Source: Sphaeroforma sirkka
Taxonomy: Eukaryota; Opisthokonta; Ichthyosporea; Ichthyophonida
DNA: 28,972 bases
Direction: 5' to 3'
NCBI GenBank assembly: GCA_001586965.3
Contig: LUCW03001407.1
Location: 1 to 28,972 of the forward strand
The position numbers were made by a program, and so were the translations under genes. Position 1 is the stretch's first letter; the number at the start of each line of letters is the position of its first letter. The notes under the pieces are model-generated. The model did not search any database and was not told where the DNA came from. It saw only the letters and a list, made by a program, of their open reading frames with translations. Below are positions 19,380 through 28,972 of this stretch, in pieces.

Positions 19380-22300
19380 GTGACATTCTCGTGTATTATG
19401 TCAATCTAAATTCTCTAATGAATGTAGCTAAACAATACGAAATAATACGCTCACTTTGCAGTCAATGCGATGCCCTGTGTTTAGTAGAGACCTGGGGTTA
19501 TACCGATCGTTTGAATGCTGTGTGTAATAATACTAATACAAATCTGATCTACGCCTCACCGCCTTCGGCCAGTGCTCATCGCGGGGGGCAGAAATAACGG
19601 TGTTGCCGTGATTAGTAGACACAATGCATATCAATTTAGATTGCACTTTTTTTAGTCAATATTTCGTGGCTTTCACGTTTCGCGCAGTGACTGTTGCTTG
19701 TGTATATTTGGCGCCATCCCTAGGGGATGATGTATATAATGTGCTATTATCTCTGAATTGCAAACCACACGTGTTGTGTGGCGACATGAATTTTCGTGAT
19801 ATCGAATATGGCGACGATAAAATCATTTCTCCTGCGCGCAGAGAATCGATTGAATTCTACACACGACTACATAGGCTAGATCATGTACTCCCATCGCAAT
19901 CTGGGAATATACGGGTCGATCACGTATATGCACAAGCACGCACAAAGACATCACTATCTCTTATACGTTGTAAAGATATCGGGCTCAGGACAGATCACGA
20001 GTGGGTATTTGCAATACAAATTGAATCACCAGATACTCAGACAGTACACACTAAACCTGCAGACATAGAATGTATGCCATCTCAGGGCTACAACAGATAT
20101 CGCATTCGAACCTATAACTGCAAAAAAAATGTGCGCTATACACGTACATTTTGCGCCAGAATTCAGGTGTTTGCTAAGACATGGATCAAACGAGTTCAGA
20201 ACTCAGATCAGAATGATATCAAAATCATATACGACTCTATAATCAATCAGTTTTGGAAACGAGCACAAGGCTGTTTCTACGGTTACTTCTTAGAAAGTAA
20301 TCCTCATAGATCATGCACACCCTCCGCTCCACAGAACGAGTACCCAATGATGCTATAGTCAGGTTGTTCTCTAAACAGCGAAAATCTAGAACAAGACAAC
20401 CCACTATACCAAATACCACAGAACCAACTGCACATATTATTAGTTCGTTTTTAGAAAAGTTATTCAACAGAGATGCCTTCTACAAGATACCAGAGAAAAC
20501 ACACTCAGAATTTATCCCGATAGACCATGATGTTTTCACTACAGGAAATATTATGGATGCAATTTTGAGATACGATAGTCGAAAAGGCTCAGGCCCGGAT
20601 GGCATACATATCGATCTCTTAAAAGCTGCAATAGAACCGTACCCTAGAGGCCACAAAGACCAGGGAAACCCAATCCCAAATCGCCAATTCTCAAGGTGTT
20701 GCACCTGTTATTCACTAAGATACTTCACACGGGAGATACCTGATGCATGGCTATGTGCACTCTTATAGTACCTATCCCTAAGATTGATATACCGTTAGGT
20801 CCAGAGCAATTCCGACCTATAACGCTCACCCAGATATTAAGACGCATCTTCCAAATCGTGTTGCTCAGTCATATTAACAAATTAGATGCATTTAAAACAC
20901 ACAAAAGACAAGGTGGATTCAAATCCGGCTATTCTTGCTTTACACACGCACTGACATTACACGAATATATAAACCAGGCCAATCCTACAGATGCACCTAC
21001 ACATCAGATATTCCTAGACATTAAGAAAGCATACGATTCTGTGCGATTGGACAGGTTGTGGCGTTTACTACACAATAGACATGTACCCACACAACTCATC
21101 AGTTTGTTCAAAAATATGTATCTCAATGTGACTTCGCGCGTTACGTACCAGCAAGTGTTGGGTCCAAAATTTGCTCGAAAGAATGGATTGACCCAGGGCG
21201 ACCCAATAGCCCCTACATTATTTAATATATATATAGACCCACTTCTTAGACAGTCTCGAGAAAGTTGACCCCAATGGGTTTCTCGGTTGGGTAGATGACA
21301 TGTCACTATACAATCGAAACACCCTGAAACTACAGCAGTGTCTTAATCTCGCAGCTGTGTGGGGCAGACGTTCTGGTGTTGAGTTCCACCCACTAAAGTC
21401 ACTATACATAGCACCAGAAAACCCAAAGGACCGATTTACATTTGTGCTCGATCAATGTAGTATACAATCCACTAAGACTGCGCGATACCTTGGGTTTCCA
21501 ATGAGCCCAAAAGGAATCAATATAGTAGAGATGCTTGCAAATAGAACCACCACGCTTAGTAATGCAATAACCGATAGCGGTCCTTTCGGCTTTCGAGCTG
21601 GGGATCACTTGCACCCGCATAACAAGCTGATGATTTTTCGAGTGTTTATACTCTCCAAAATCACATATGGACTATGTTTTATCCCTTTAGCCGATAAATC
21701 ACTCACTGAAGTGATAGACAAACAGTTATTCCAACTAAATTTTGTGCTCCATCGTGCTGTAGGGTATATTACATCCACAGCGGCACAGAAAGACCCGCCT
21801 AAGAGTTTCACACCTACTATGCGTAATTCGATCAAATTTTGTGGCTTGCTTGATGCTCAGGCACTGTGTGAGTGGCAATGTGTAAGTTTAATCAATCATA
21901 TTAGTAGAATGTCAATCAGAAATCCACTGCAAGACTATATGAACAAACGCAAATCCGTTTTCACCCCGATGGGACTCACCATGCTCGCTCGCGAGAACAT
22001 CTATTTTTTTATCCATATTATAAACTATACAGGCAATTGAAGATTTTCTATACCAAAAAGAAACCAAACAAGGAAGAAGGTGCGCTACACCGCGAGGCAG
22101 CACGCGAGCTGAGATTTCGGCTCATCTACCCCGGCGAAGAAGAACGCTACCGATTCGACACACCGCTGGAACATCACAGCTTCAGCAGTCTTCTCTTCCG
22201 AGTTCCGACGATCTTCCTGTTCTACATATTACACAGGTTCTGTTTCACGCTAGAAAAGACCCCGGCAGGTCTCGCATGCATCGGCTGTAGCGCTAGAAAG

Positions 22301-22981
22301 TTCACTCCCACACACTTTACATGTCCCTTCGTGTTAGAGTTTGTGTCAAAACTGATCGCACCACAGAAAGGCGTAGTAGTTAATAAGACACTGCTAGATG
22401 CACTTAGTAGTCGCAAGCGCTATACAGACATGCTAACGATTCACGATCAACTAGTATATATACACAAGGGACCGATAGAACCAAACATACTCATAGAAAA
22501 AGTGTTTCCAGTGCCGCGTTTCATGACTACTGTAGTTCATACGTTACGTGTAAATGGTGCACACCCAGGCAATGAATTTATATGGCCATCACTGGCTAGT
22601 ATAGATCGTGGCCAGCAACCCAATAGAGTACTGTGGATTGATAATCCGCAAATAGATTTCAATACGCTTCACCCAGAGGCAGCAGCGTACATAATCACAC
22701 CACAGTATTGGAAACGCACACTACCCACCACCACATTCACCCCTGTTCGATATAGATCCAAGAGTGAAATTCCGACCTATAACGCTCACCCAGATTTAGA
22801 AAACAACATCCCAATAGATATCACTCTCTCCTATATCACTAGCAGTCTAGATCCACCTGATTTTAACAAGTGTTGGCAAATATGCCTACGACAGATTTGC
22901 ATTGACTTGAAGCTGAATAGCAATTATATCAACAAACATCCTGCGATGAAACGCCCACCTCCTAGAACACATCCGCCCTAA
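19376..22981 (+). pseudogene. LINE B1 ORF2: AP-endonuclease and reverse transcriptase, frame-broken
   Basis: The B counterpart of ORF2, ~1200 codons. Endonuclease: MSDILVYYVNLN, LVETWGYTD, CGDMNFRD, RVDHVYAQ, TDHEWVF. RT: SGPDGIHID, FRPITLTQILRR, GGFKSGYSC, FLDIKKAYDSV, GLTQGDP, motif C GWVDD at 21288-21299, ARYLGFPMSPKGIN. The knuckle C-X2-C-X8-H-X2-C is at 22277-22324. The end is MKRPPPRTHPP with TAA. Breaks include the G6 run at ~19582, A8 at ~20124, 20330, 20665, 20750, 21248, ~22005 and the 22760-22797 segment. Those at the G6 run, 20665 and 21248 are also in B3. Confidence 0.87.
22768..22795 (+). repeat. 28-nt internal copy of RT sequence within the ORF2 C-terminus
   Basis: These 28 bases are identical to 20808-20835 in the same element (codons for FRPITLTQI in the RT). 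B2 lacks them at the equivalent site (~24678). The insert of about 31 nt sits at a CAGAT/CAGGAT similarity and leads into a TAG in the ORF2 frame. A template switch during reverse transcription or an assembly chimera would explain it. Confidence 0.8.
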
Positions 22982-23037
22982 GCGCCTACCGGCAGACACA
23001 GCTGCAAATCGCAACCCGGTGATGCGGTAGTGAGTCC

Positions 23038-23063
23038 GAGACAGTAGTGCCGCTACTGGTCTC
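23038..23063 (+). other. 3' UTR hairpin (family B type)
   Basis: GAGAC-AGTAG and CTACT-(G)-GTCTC arms with a TGCCG loop, at the same site as the sequence-unrelated family A hairpin. Confidence 0.65.
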
Positions 23064-23349
23064 TCTCTCATATTCAGTAATACGAAATGCAAATCGGTCA
23101 TAGTATATTCTCAGCACTTGTTTCCAACCAGTTAGGATTTACAAACTACTACTAAAACAACCCATAGAACTACATACCCAAAGAAACCAAGCCACATAGC
23201 AAACTAAACGCAGCGCAACAACTCAGCCATTAGACAGTTCAGTTAGCCTCTACCTGAGAAAACAGGATTAAGGCACAAACTGCGACACCTGCCGGCCGCC
23301 ACAGGTCTTCGGACACAAGCCATTGTATATAGCAATAGCGTGAAAAACA

Positions 23350-23355
23350 AATAAA
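23350..23355 (+). terminator. AATAAA polyadenylation-type signal
   Basis: AATAAA followed by GGTA and telomeric units. Confidence 0.55.
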
Positions 23356-23359
23356 GGTA

Positions 23360-23399
23360 CCTAAAACCCTAAACCCTAAAAAAAACCCTAAAACCCTAA
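23360..23399 (+). repeat. Interstitial telomeric tract (40 bp)
   Basis: CCTAAAA, CCCTAAA, an A-rich variant and CCCTAAAA units. Its last CTAA also belongs to the element that follows. Confidence 0.85.
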
Positions 23400-24877
23400 G
23401 ACTGCGCGATACCTTGGGTTTCCAATGAGCCCAAAAGGAATCAATATAGTAGAGATGCTTGCAAATAGAACCACCACGCTTAGTAATGCAATAACCGATA
23501 GCGGTCCTTTCGGCTTTCGAGCTGGGGATCACTTGCACCCGCATAACAAGCTGATGATTTTTTCGAGTGTTTATACTCTCAAAATCACATATGGACTCTG
23601 TTTTATCCCTTTAGCCGATAAATCACTCACTGAAGTGATAGACAAACAGTTATTCCAACTAAACTTTTGTGCTCCATCGTGCTGTAGGATATATTACATC
23701 CACAGCGGCACAGAAAGAGACGCCTAAGAGTTTCACACCTACTATGCGTAACTCGATCAAATTTTGTGGCTTGCTTGATGCTCAGGCACTGTGTGAGTGG
23801 CAATGTGTAAGTTTAATCAATCATATTAGTAGAATGTCAATCAGAAATCCACTGCAAGACTATATGAACAAACGCAAATCCGTTTTCACCCCGATGGGAC
23901 TCACCATGCTCGCTCGCGAGAACATCTATTTTATCCATATTATAAACTATACAGACAATTGAAGATTTTCTATACCAAAAAGAACCCAAACAAGGAAGAA
24001 GGTGCGCTACACCGCGAGGCAGCACGCGAGCTGAGATTTCGGCTCATCTACCCCGGCGAAGAAGAACGCTACCGATTCGACACACCGCTGGAACATCACA
24101 GCTTCAGCAGTCTTCTCTTCCGAGTTCCGACGATCTTCCTGTTCTACATATTACACAGGTTCTGTTTCACGCTAGAAAAAAGACCCCGGCAGGTCTCGCA
24201 TGCATCGGCTGTAGCGCTAGAAAGTTCACTCCCACACACTTTACATGTCCCTTCGTGTTAGAGTTTGTGTCAAAACTGATCGCACCACAGAAAGGCGTAG
24301 TAGTTAATAAGACACTGCTAGATGCACTTAGTAGTCGCAAGCGCTATACAGACATGCTAACGATTCACGATCAACTAGTGTATATACACAAGGGACCGAT
24401 AGAACCAAACATACTCATAGAAAAAGTGTTTCCAGTGCCGCGTTTCATGACTACTGTAGTTCATACGTTACGTGTAAATGGTGCACACCCAGGCAATGAA
24501 TTTATATGGCCATCACTGGCTAGTATAGATCGTGGCCAGCAACCCAATAGAGTACTGTGGATTGATAATCCGCAAATAGATTTCAATACGCTTCACCCAG
24601 AGGCAGCAGCGTACATAATCACACCACAGTATTGGAAACGCACACTACCCAACCACCACATTCACCCCTGTTCGATATAGATCAGGATTTAGAAAAAAAC
24701 AACATCCCAATAGATATCACTCTCTCCTATATCACTAGCAGTCTAGATCCACCTGATTTTACCAAGTGTTGGCAAATATGCCTACGACAGATTTGCATTG
24801 ACTTGAAGCTGAATAGCAATTATATCAACAAACATCCTGCGATGAAACGCCCACCTCCTAGAACACATCCGCCCTAA
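23400..24877 (+). pseudogene. LINE B2 ORF2 C-terminal fragment
   Basis: Holds the post-catalytic part of the RT (GFPMSPKGIN, GFRAGDHLHPHNKLMIF, SKITYGL), the region after it, the C-X2-C-X8-H-X2-C knuckle (~24199-24248) and the C-terminus MKRPPPRTHPP with TAA at 24875-24877. Catalytic motifs A, B and C are absent, so it cannot encode an active RT. Frame breaks lie near 23560, 23580, 23670, 23950, 24180 and 24245, mainly in homopolymers. Confidence 0.88.
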
Positions 24878-24933
24878 GCGCCTACCGGCAGACACAGCTG
24901 CAAATCGCAACCCGGTGATGCGGTAGTGAGTCC

Positions 24934-24959
24934 GAGACAGTAGTGCCGCTACTGGTCTC
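24934..24959 (+). other. 3' UTR hairpin (family B type)
   Basis: Same arms as B1: GAGACAGTAG and CTACTGGTCTC around TGCCG. Confidence 0.65.
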
Positions 24960-25245
24960 TCTCTCATATTCAGTAATACGAAATGCAAATCGGTCATAGT
25001 ATATTCTCAGCACTTGTTTCCAACCAGTTAGGATTTACAAACTACTACTAAAACAACCCATAGAACTACATACCCAAAGAAACCAAGCCGCATAGCAAAC
25101 TAAACGCAGCGCAACAACCCAGCCATTAGACAGTTCAGTTAGCCTCTACCTGAGAAAACAGGGATTAAGGCACAAACTGCGACACCTGCCGGCCGCCACA
25201 GGTCTTCGGACACAAGCCATTGTATATAGCAATAGCGTGTAAACA

Positions 25246-25251
25246 AATAAA
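25246..25251 (+). terminator. AATAAA polyadenylation-type signal
   Basis: AATAAA followed by GGTA and telomeric units. Confidence 0.55.
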
Positions 25252-25255
25252 GGTA

Positions 25256-25300
25256 CCTAAACCCTAAACCCTAAAACCCTAAAAACTAAAAGAAACCTAA
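25256..25300 (+). repeat. Interstitial telomeric tract (about 45 bp)
   Basis: CCTAAA, CCCTAAA and CCCTAAAA units, decaying to AACTAAAAGAAACCTAA before copy B3. The right edge is imprecise because the start of B3 is scrambled with telomere-like bases. Confidence 0.75.
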
Positions 25301-26544
25301 ATGGCCCTAAACGATCTAAAAGCCTGATCCCCAATGGAAACAGCAAAACAACGTGAAGATATCTCAACTAGAGGAAAATGTCAATAAGGTACGTACATCT
25401 GAGAAAGGCAACACCAAGGTAAGTGGTGAGAAAAAGTGTTGAAGAGCGCCTGAATAGACTTGAGTCTGCTTATAGTCTCTTACAAGAACAGAACAATCAA
25501 CTCAAAGTAGAGAATGAACAGCTCAAACGCAAACTACACCAAGCAACCAACACAACAGACACACATACACCTATGCCAACCATGAACACCACTGATTTTC
25601 CCCAATTTGGGCGAGAATCACAATCGGACCCGAAGCAAAGGCCTGGACCGAAATCATTTAAAGAAATGCTCAATCAAACTAGAAGCCCATCCTCGCATGA
25701 GGCACAGGAAGCTCTCTTTAAGCCAAGCAAAACCCCCATCTATTTGGGATTGTCAGGATCACTGGGAGCTCTCTGCACTATACTTTAACTGCAACACTCA
25801 CGCTTTAGAGGATGGATCACTTCCAACCAACAAACACCTATCGAAATGGCTATGGAACTTTCACTTATTGAAAAATATCCCCATCTTACACGCTTCGTAT
25901 CTTTACAAAGATCGAAGCGCAGTTGAATTAGTCGTTCCTGCACGCTTTAGTTCTAAAACCAAACAGATTCTATTAGCACGCGGCTGGCGTACAAACAAAG
26001 GCGCCGACCCTATGAATGTGACCAAACTTATCGCAATCAATGGAGCACGTACTCGTTTAACCACCGCTTATAAAAGTGCACTAGAACGTGAGAAATGTCC
26101 ACCCCAGTACCCTAGAGTGCTCGCATACCTGCTCAGTAGAGTACCCGACGATCCAACACAGCCTAAATCTAAAGCAAATTCTACAGATTCCGAAACAGCA
26201 ACCACTAGTTCCAATATAACAAACACACTCGCCATAACTATTAGTTCGCCCGCAGATATACAAACATCTGCTAGGTCAGAGAGTGATCATATGGAAGTAC
26301 AATCAGAGATCACTAAATTATCGTCATACCTCAAACGTAAGTGTCAAAGCGATAGCGATAACGAACGGCTAGAACTAGACTCGAAGGCAATGATGATGAA
26401 TCGTTAGATACTCTATCTGAAGATGAATTGGTCGCAGTCTTAGGAGATGGGTTTAACTCACCACCAATCAGTGATCCAGAAACGAGAAAGGAACTCTCTG
26501 ACTTTATACAAACCCGTACTGATAGTAAGATGAAATCGCAATGA
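25301..26544 (+). pseudogene. LINE B3 ORF1 protein, frame-broken
   Basis: Matches B1 ORF1 almost throughout: coiled coil (RLNRLESAYSLLQEQNNQL), conserved domain (SIWDCQDHWEL to YLLSRVP) and acidic tail to KMKSQ with TGA at 26542. The start is damaged; ATG at 25301 or 25334 are candidates. Breaks occur at A5 near 25432, C4 near 25600, an A run near 25730 and near 26370. One replacement, NPIAI to KLIAI, lies in the conserved domain (~26026). Confidence 0.85.
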
Positions 26545-28972
26545 GTGACATTCTCGTGTATTATGTCAATCTAAATTCTCTAATGAATGTAGCTAAACAA
26601 TACGAAATAATACGCTCACTTTGCAGTCAATGCGATGCCCTGTGTTTAGTAGAGACCTGGGGTTATACCGATCGTTTGAATGCTGTGTGTAATAATACTA
26701 ATACAAATCTGATCTACGCCTCACCGCCTTCGGCCAGTGCTCATCGCGGGGGGCAGAAATAACGGTGTTGCCGTGATTAGTAGACACAATGCATATCAAT
26801 TTAGATTGCACGCTTTTAGTCAATATTTCGTGGCTTTCACGTTTCGCGCAGTGACTGTTGCTTGTGTATATTTGGCGCCATCCCTAGGGGATGATGTATA
26901 TAATGTGCTATTATCTCTGAATTGCAAACCACACGTGTTGTGTGGCGACATGAATTTTCGTGATATCGAATATGGCGACGATAAAATCATTTCTCCTGCG
27001 CGCAGAGAATCGATCGAATTCTACACACGACTACATAGGCTAGATCATGTACTCCCATCGCAATCTGGGAATATACGGGTCGATCACGTATATGCACAAG
27101 CACGCACAAAGACATCACTATCTCTTATACGTTGTAAAGATATCGGGCTCAGGACAGATCACGAGTGGGTATTTGCAATACAAATTGAATCACCAGATAC
27201 TCAGACAGTACACACTAAACCTGCAGACATAGAATGTATGCCATCTCAGGGCTACAACAGATATCGCATTCGAACCTATAACTGCAAAAATGTGCGCTAT
27301 ACACGTACATTTTGCGCCAGAATTCGGGTGTTTGCTAAGACATGGATAAAACGAGTTCAGAACTCAGATCAGAATGATATCAAAATCATATACGACTCTA
27401 TAATCAATCAGTTTTGGAAACGAGCACAAGGCTGTTTCTACGGTTACTTCTTAGAAAGTAATCCTCATAGATCATGCACACCCCTCCGCTCCACAGAACG
27501 AGTACCCAATGATGCTATAGTCAGGTTGTTCTCTAAACAGCGAAAATCTAGAACAAGACAACCCACTATACCAAATACCACAGAACCAACTGCACATATT
27601 ATTAGTTCGTTTTTAGAAAAGTTATTCAACAGAGATGCCTTCTACAAGATACCAGAGAAAACACACTCAGAATTTATCCCGATAGACCATGATGTTTTCA
27701 CTACAGGAAATATTATGGATGCAATTTTGAGATACGATAGTCGAAAAGGCTCAGGCCCGGATGGCATACATATCGATCTCTTAAAAGCTGCAATAGAACC
27801 GTACCCTAGAGGCCACAAAGACCAGGGAAACCCAATCCCAAATCGCCAATTCTCAAGGTGTTGCACCTGTTATTCACTAAGATACTTCACACGGGAGAGA
27901 TACCTGATGCATGGCTATGCACTCTTATAGTACCTATCCCTAAGATTGATATACCGTTAGGTCCAGAGCAATTCCGACCTATAACGCTCACCCAGATATT
28001 AAGACGCATCTTCCAAATCGTGTTGCTCAGTCATATTAACAAATTAGATGCATTTAAAACACACAAAAAGACAAGGTGGATTCAAATCCGGCTATTCTTG
28101 CTTTACACACGCACTGACATTACACGAATATATAAACCAGGCCAATCCTACAGATGCACCTACACATCAGATATTCCTAGACATTAAGAAAGCATACGAT
28201 TCTGTGCGATTGGACAGGTTGTGGCGTTTACTACACAATAGACATGTACCCACACAACTCATCAGTTTGTTCAAAAATATGTATCTCAATGTGACTTCGC
28301 GCGTTACGTACCAGCAAGTGTTGGGTCCAAAATTCGCTCGAAAGAATGGATTGACCCAGGGCGACCCAATAGCTCCTACATTATTTAATATATATATAGA
28401 CCCACTTTTTAGACAGTCTCGAGAAAGTTGACCCCAATGGGTTTCTCGGTTGGGTAGATGACATGTCACTATACAATCGAAACACCCTGAAACTACAGCA
28501 GTGTCTTAATCTCGCAGCCGTGTGGGGCAGACGTTCTGGTGTTGAGTTCCACCCACTAAAAGTCACTATACATAGCACCAGAAAACCCAAAGGACCGATT
28601 TACATTTGTGCTCGATCAATGTAGTATACAATCCACTAAGACTGCACGATACCTTGGGTTTCCAATGAGGCCAAAAGGAATCAATATAGTAGAGATGCTT
28701 GCAAATAGAACCACCACGCTCAGTAATGCAATAACCGATAGCGGTCCTTTCGGCTTTCGAGCTGGGGATCACTTGCACCCGCATAACAAGCTGATAATTT
28801 TTCGAGTGTTTATACTCTCCAAAATCACTTATGGACTCTGTTTTATCCCTTTAGCCGATAAATCACTCACTGAAGTGATAGACAAACAGTTATTCCAACT
28901 AAACTTTGTGCTCCATCGTGCTGTAGGATATATTACATCCACAGCGGCACAGAAAGACCCGCCTAAGAGTTT
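26541..28972 (+). pseudogene. LINE B3 ORF2 (endonuclease and RT), partial at window end
   Basis: Starts at ATG within ATGA. After a break at the G6 run (~26747), the frame is open from 26737 to 27930 and covers most of the endonuclease (GDMNFRD, RVDHVYAQ, TDHEWVF) and the start of the RT (SGPDGIHID). FRPITLTQILRR, GGFKSGYSC, FLDIKKAYDSV, GLTQGDP and GWVDD (28451-28462) follow in changing frames. The window ends past the RT at ASTAAQKDPPK-type sequence. Breaks at the G6 run, ~27828 and ~28408 are shared with B1; those at ~27897, ~28068 and ~28560 are its own. Confidence 0.87.

Larger units (their letters stand above)
15920..23359 (+). mobile_element. LINE family B, copy 1 (B1), full structure
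   Basis: A complete family B element: 1.95 kb of monomers, leader (17871-18105), ORF1 (18106-19379), ORF2 (19376-22981) and 3' UTR, ending AATAAA-GGTA at 23359, flanked by telomeric tracts. Its ORF1 is almost fully open. It carries a 28-nt internal copy of its own RT sequence near the ORF2 end (22768-22795). It is nearly identical to B2 and B3 over the shared parts. Confidence 0.88.
22982..23359 (+). other. LINE B1 3' UTR
   Basis: About 380 bp from the ORF2 TAA to GGTA. It includes GCCTACCGGCAG just after the stop, the hairpin at 23038-23063, CACCTGCCGGCCGCC near 23286, the conserved terminal block from CATTGTATATAGCAATAG and AATAAA. A 7-nt CCGGCAG/CTGCCGG complementarity takes the place of the 11-nt pair in family A. 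Confidence 0.78.
23400..25255 (+). mobile_element. LINE family B, copy 2 (B2), 5'-truncated
   Basis: The copy starts inside ORF2, at the ARYLGFPMSPKG codons (equivalent to B1 21477), and runs to the 3' terminus GGTA at 25255. At the 5' joint CTAA is shared by the telomeric tract and the element (CACTAAGACTG in B1). It has no monomers and no ORF1. It is nearly identical to B1 apart from homopolymer indels and the B1-specific 28-nt insert. Confidence 0.9.
24878..25255 (+). other. LINE B2 3' UTR
   Basis: The same organisation as the B1 3' UTR and nearly identical to it: hairpin, terminal block CATTGTATATAGCAATAG, AATAAA and GGTA. Confidence 0.78.
25301..28972 (+). mobile_element. LINE family B, copy 3 (B3), no 5' UTR, runs off window
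   Basis: Begins at or near the ORF1 start with no monomers and no leader, and continues through ORF1 and two thirds of ORF2 to the window end. The first ~75 bp match B1 18106-18210 only in pieces (ATGGCC, ACGATCTA, AGCCTGATCC, AATGGAAACAGCA) mixed with telomere-like CCCTAAA bases, so the 5' joint is rearranged or poorly assembled. The rest is nearly identical to B1. Confidence 0.87.

Noticed and set aside
19578-19600. Programmed ribosomal frameshift at the G6 run in the family B endonuclease (GGGGGGC looks slippery).
   Set aside because: The downstream frame needs +1, not the -1 such a heptamer favours, and family A reads straight through here. An inherited or technical extra G is simpler.
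1-28972. LTR retrotransposon, Penelope-like element or telomerase gene.
   Set aside because: No LTRs, no gag/protease/integrase and no GIY-YIG. The AP-endonuclease plus RT with ORF1 is the LINE layout, and the RT lies in a repeated mobile unit.

Overview
The window is a stretch of chromosome end from a eukaryote with plant-type telomeres. It contains CCCTAAA (TTTAGGG on the other strand) tracts and a tandem array of APE-type non-LTR retrotransposons (LINEs) on the + strand. No host protein gene, rRNA or functional tRNA gene is visible. TTTAGGG telomeres occur in land plants, many green algae, oomycetes, apicomplexans, dinoflagellates and others, so the host cannot be named. Because the + strand carries the C-rich strand, the physical chromosome end should lie to the left. 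Every LINE then has its 3' end toward the centromere and its 5' end toward the telomere, the orientation seen for HeT-A/TART in Drosophila.

Layout: 1-120 degenerate telomere-like repeats; 121-682 and 711-1104 two 3'-end fragments of LINE family B; 1161-6697 LINE A copy 1 (A1); 6938-15898 LINE A copy 2 (A2), whose 5' end is a 3.45 kb minisatellite; 15920-23359 LINE B copy 1 (B1), with a 1.95 kb minisatellite at its 5' end; 23400-25255 B2, truncated inside ORF2; 25301-28972 B3, lacking its 5' UTR and running off the window. All six 3' ends in the window read GGTA (GATA in A2), then CCTAAA, then CCCTAAA repeats, so units are separated by telomeric tracts of 21 to 240 bp.

A complete element has five parts. 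First are 22-bp TATA-bearing monomers. Next is a 230-bp leader containing an antisense tRNA-like A-box/B-box/T4 unit. ORF1 (about 425-440 aa) has coiled coils, a conserved central domain and an acidic tail. ORF2 (about 1200 aa) has an AP-endonuclease, a reverse transcriptase with WVDD instead of YADD, and a C-terminal CCHC-like knuckle. ORF2 starts inside the ORF1 stop (ATGA). Last is a structured 3' UTR with AATAAA, ending at a telomeric unit. Families A and B share ends, architecture and most protein sequence but differ at many silent sites.

The ends suggest that the element RNA, ending in CCUAAA/CCCUAAA, anneals to the TTTAGGG 3' overhang and is copied from the chromosome end (telomere-primed reverse transcription), or that its endonuclease targets telomeric DNA. 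Almost all frame breaks lie in homopolymers and differ between copies, so many may be sequencing error; at least three are shared by B1 and B3 and may be inherited.
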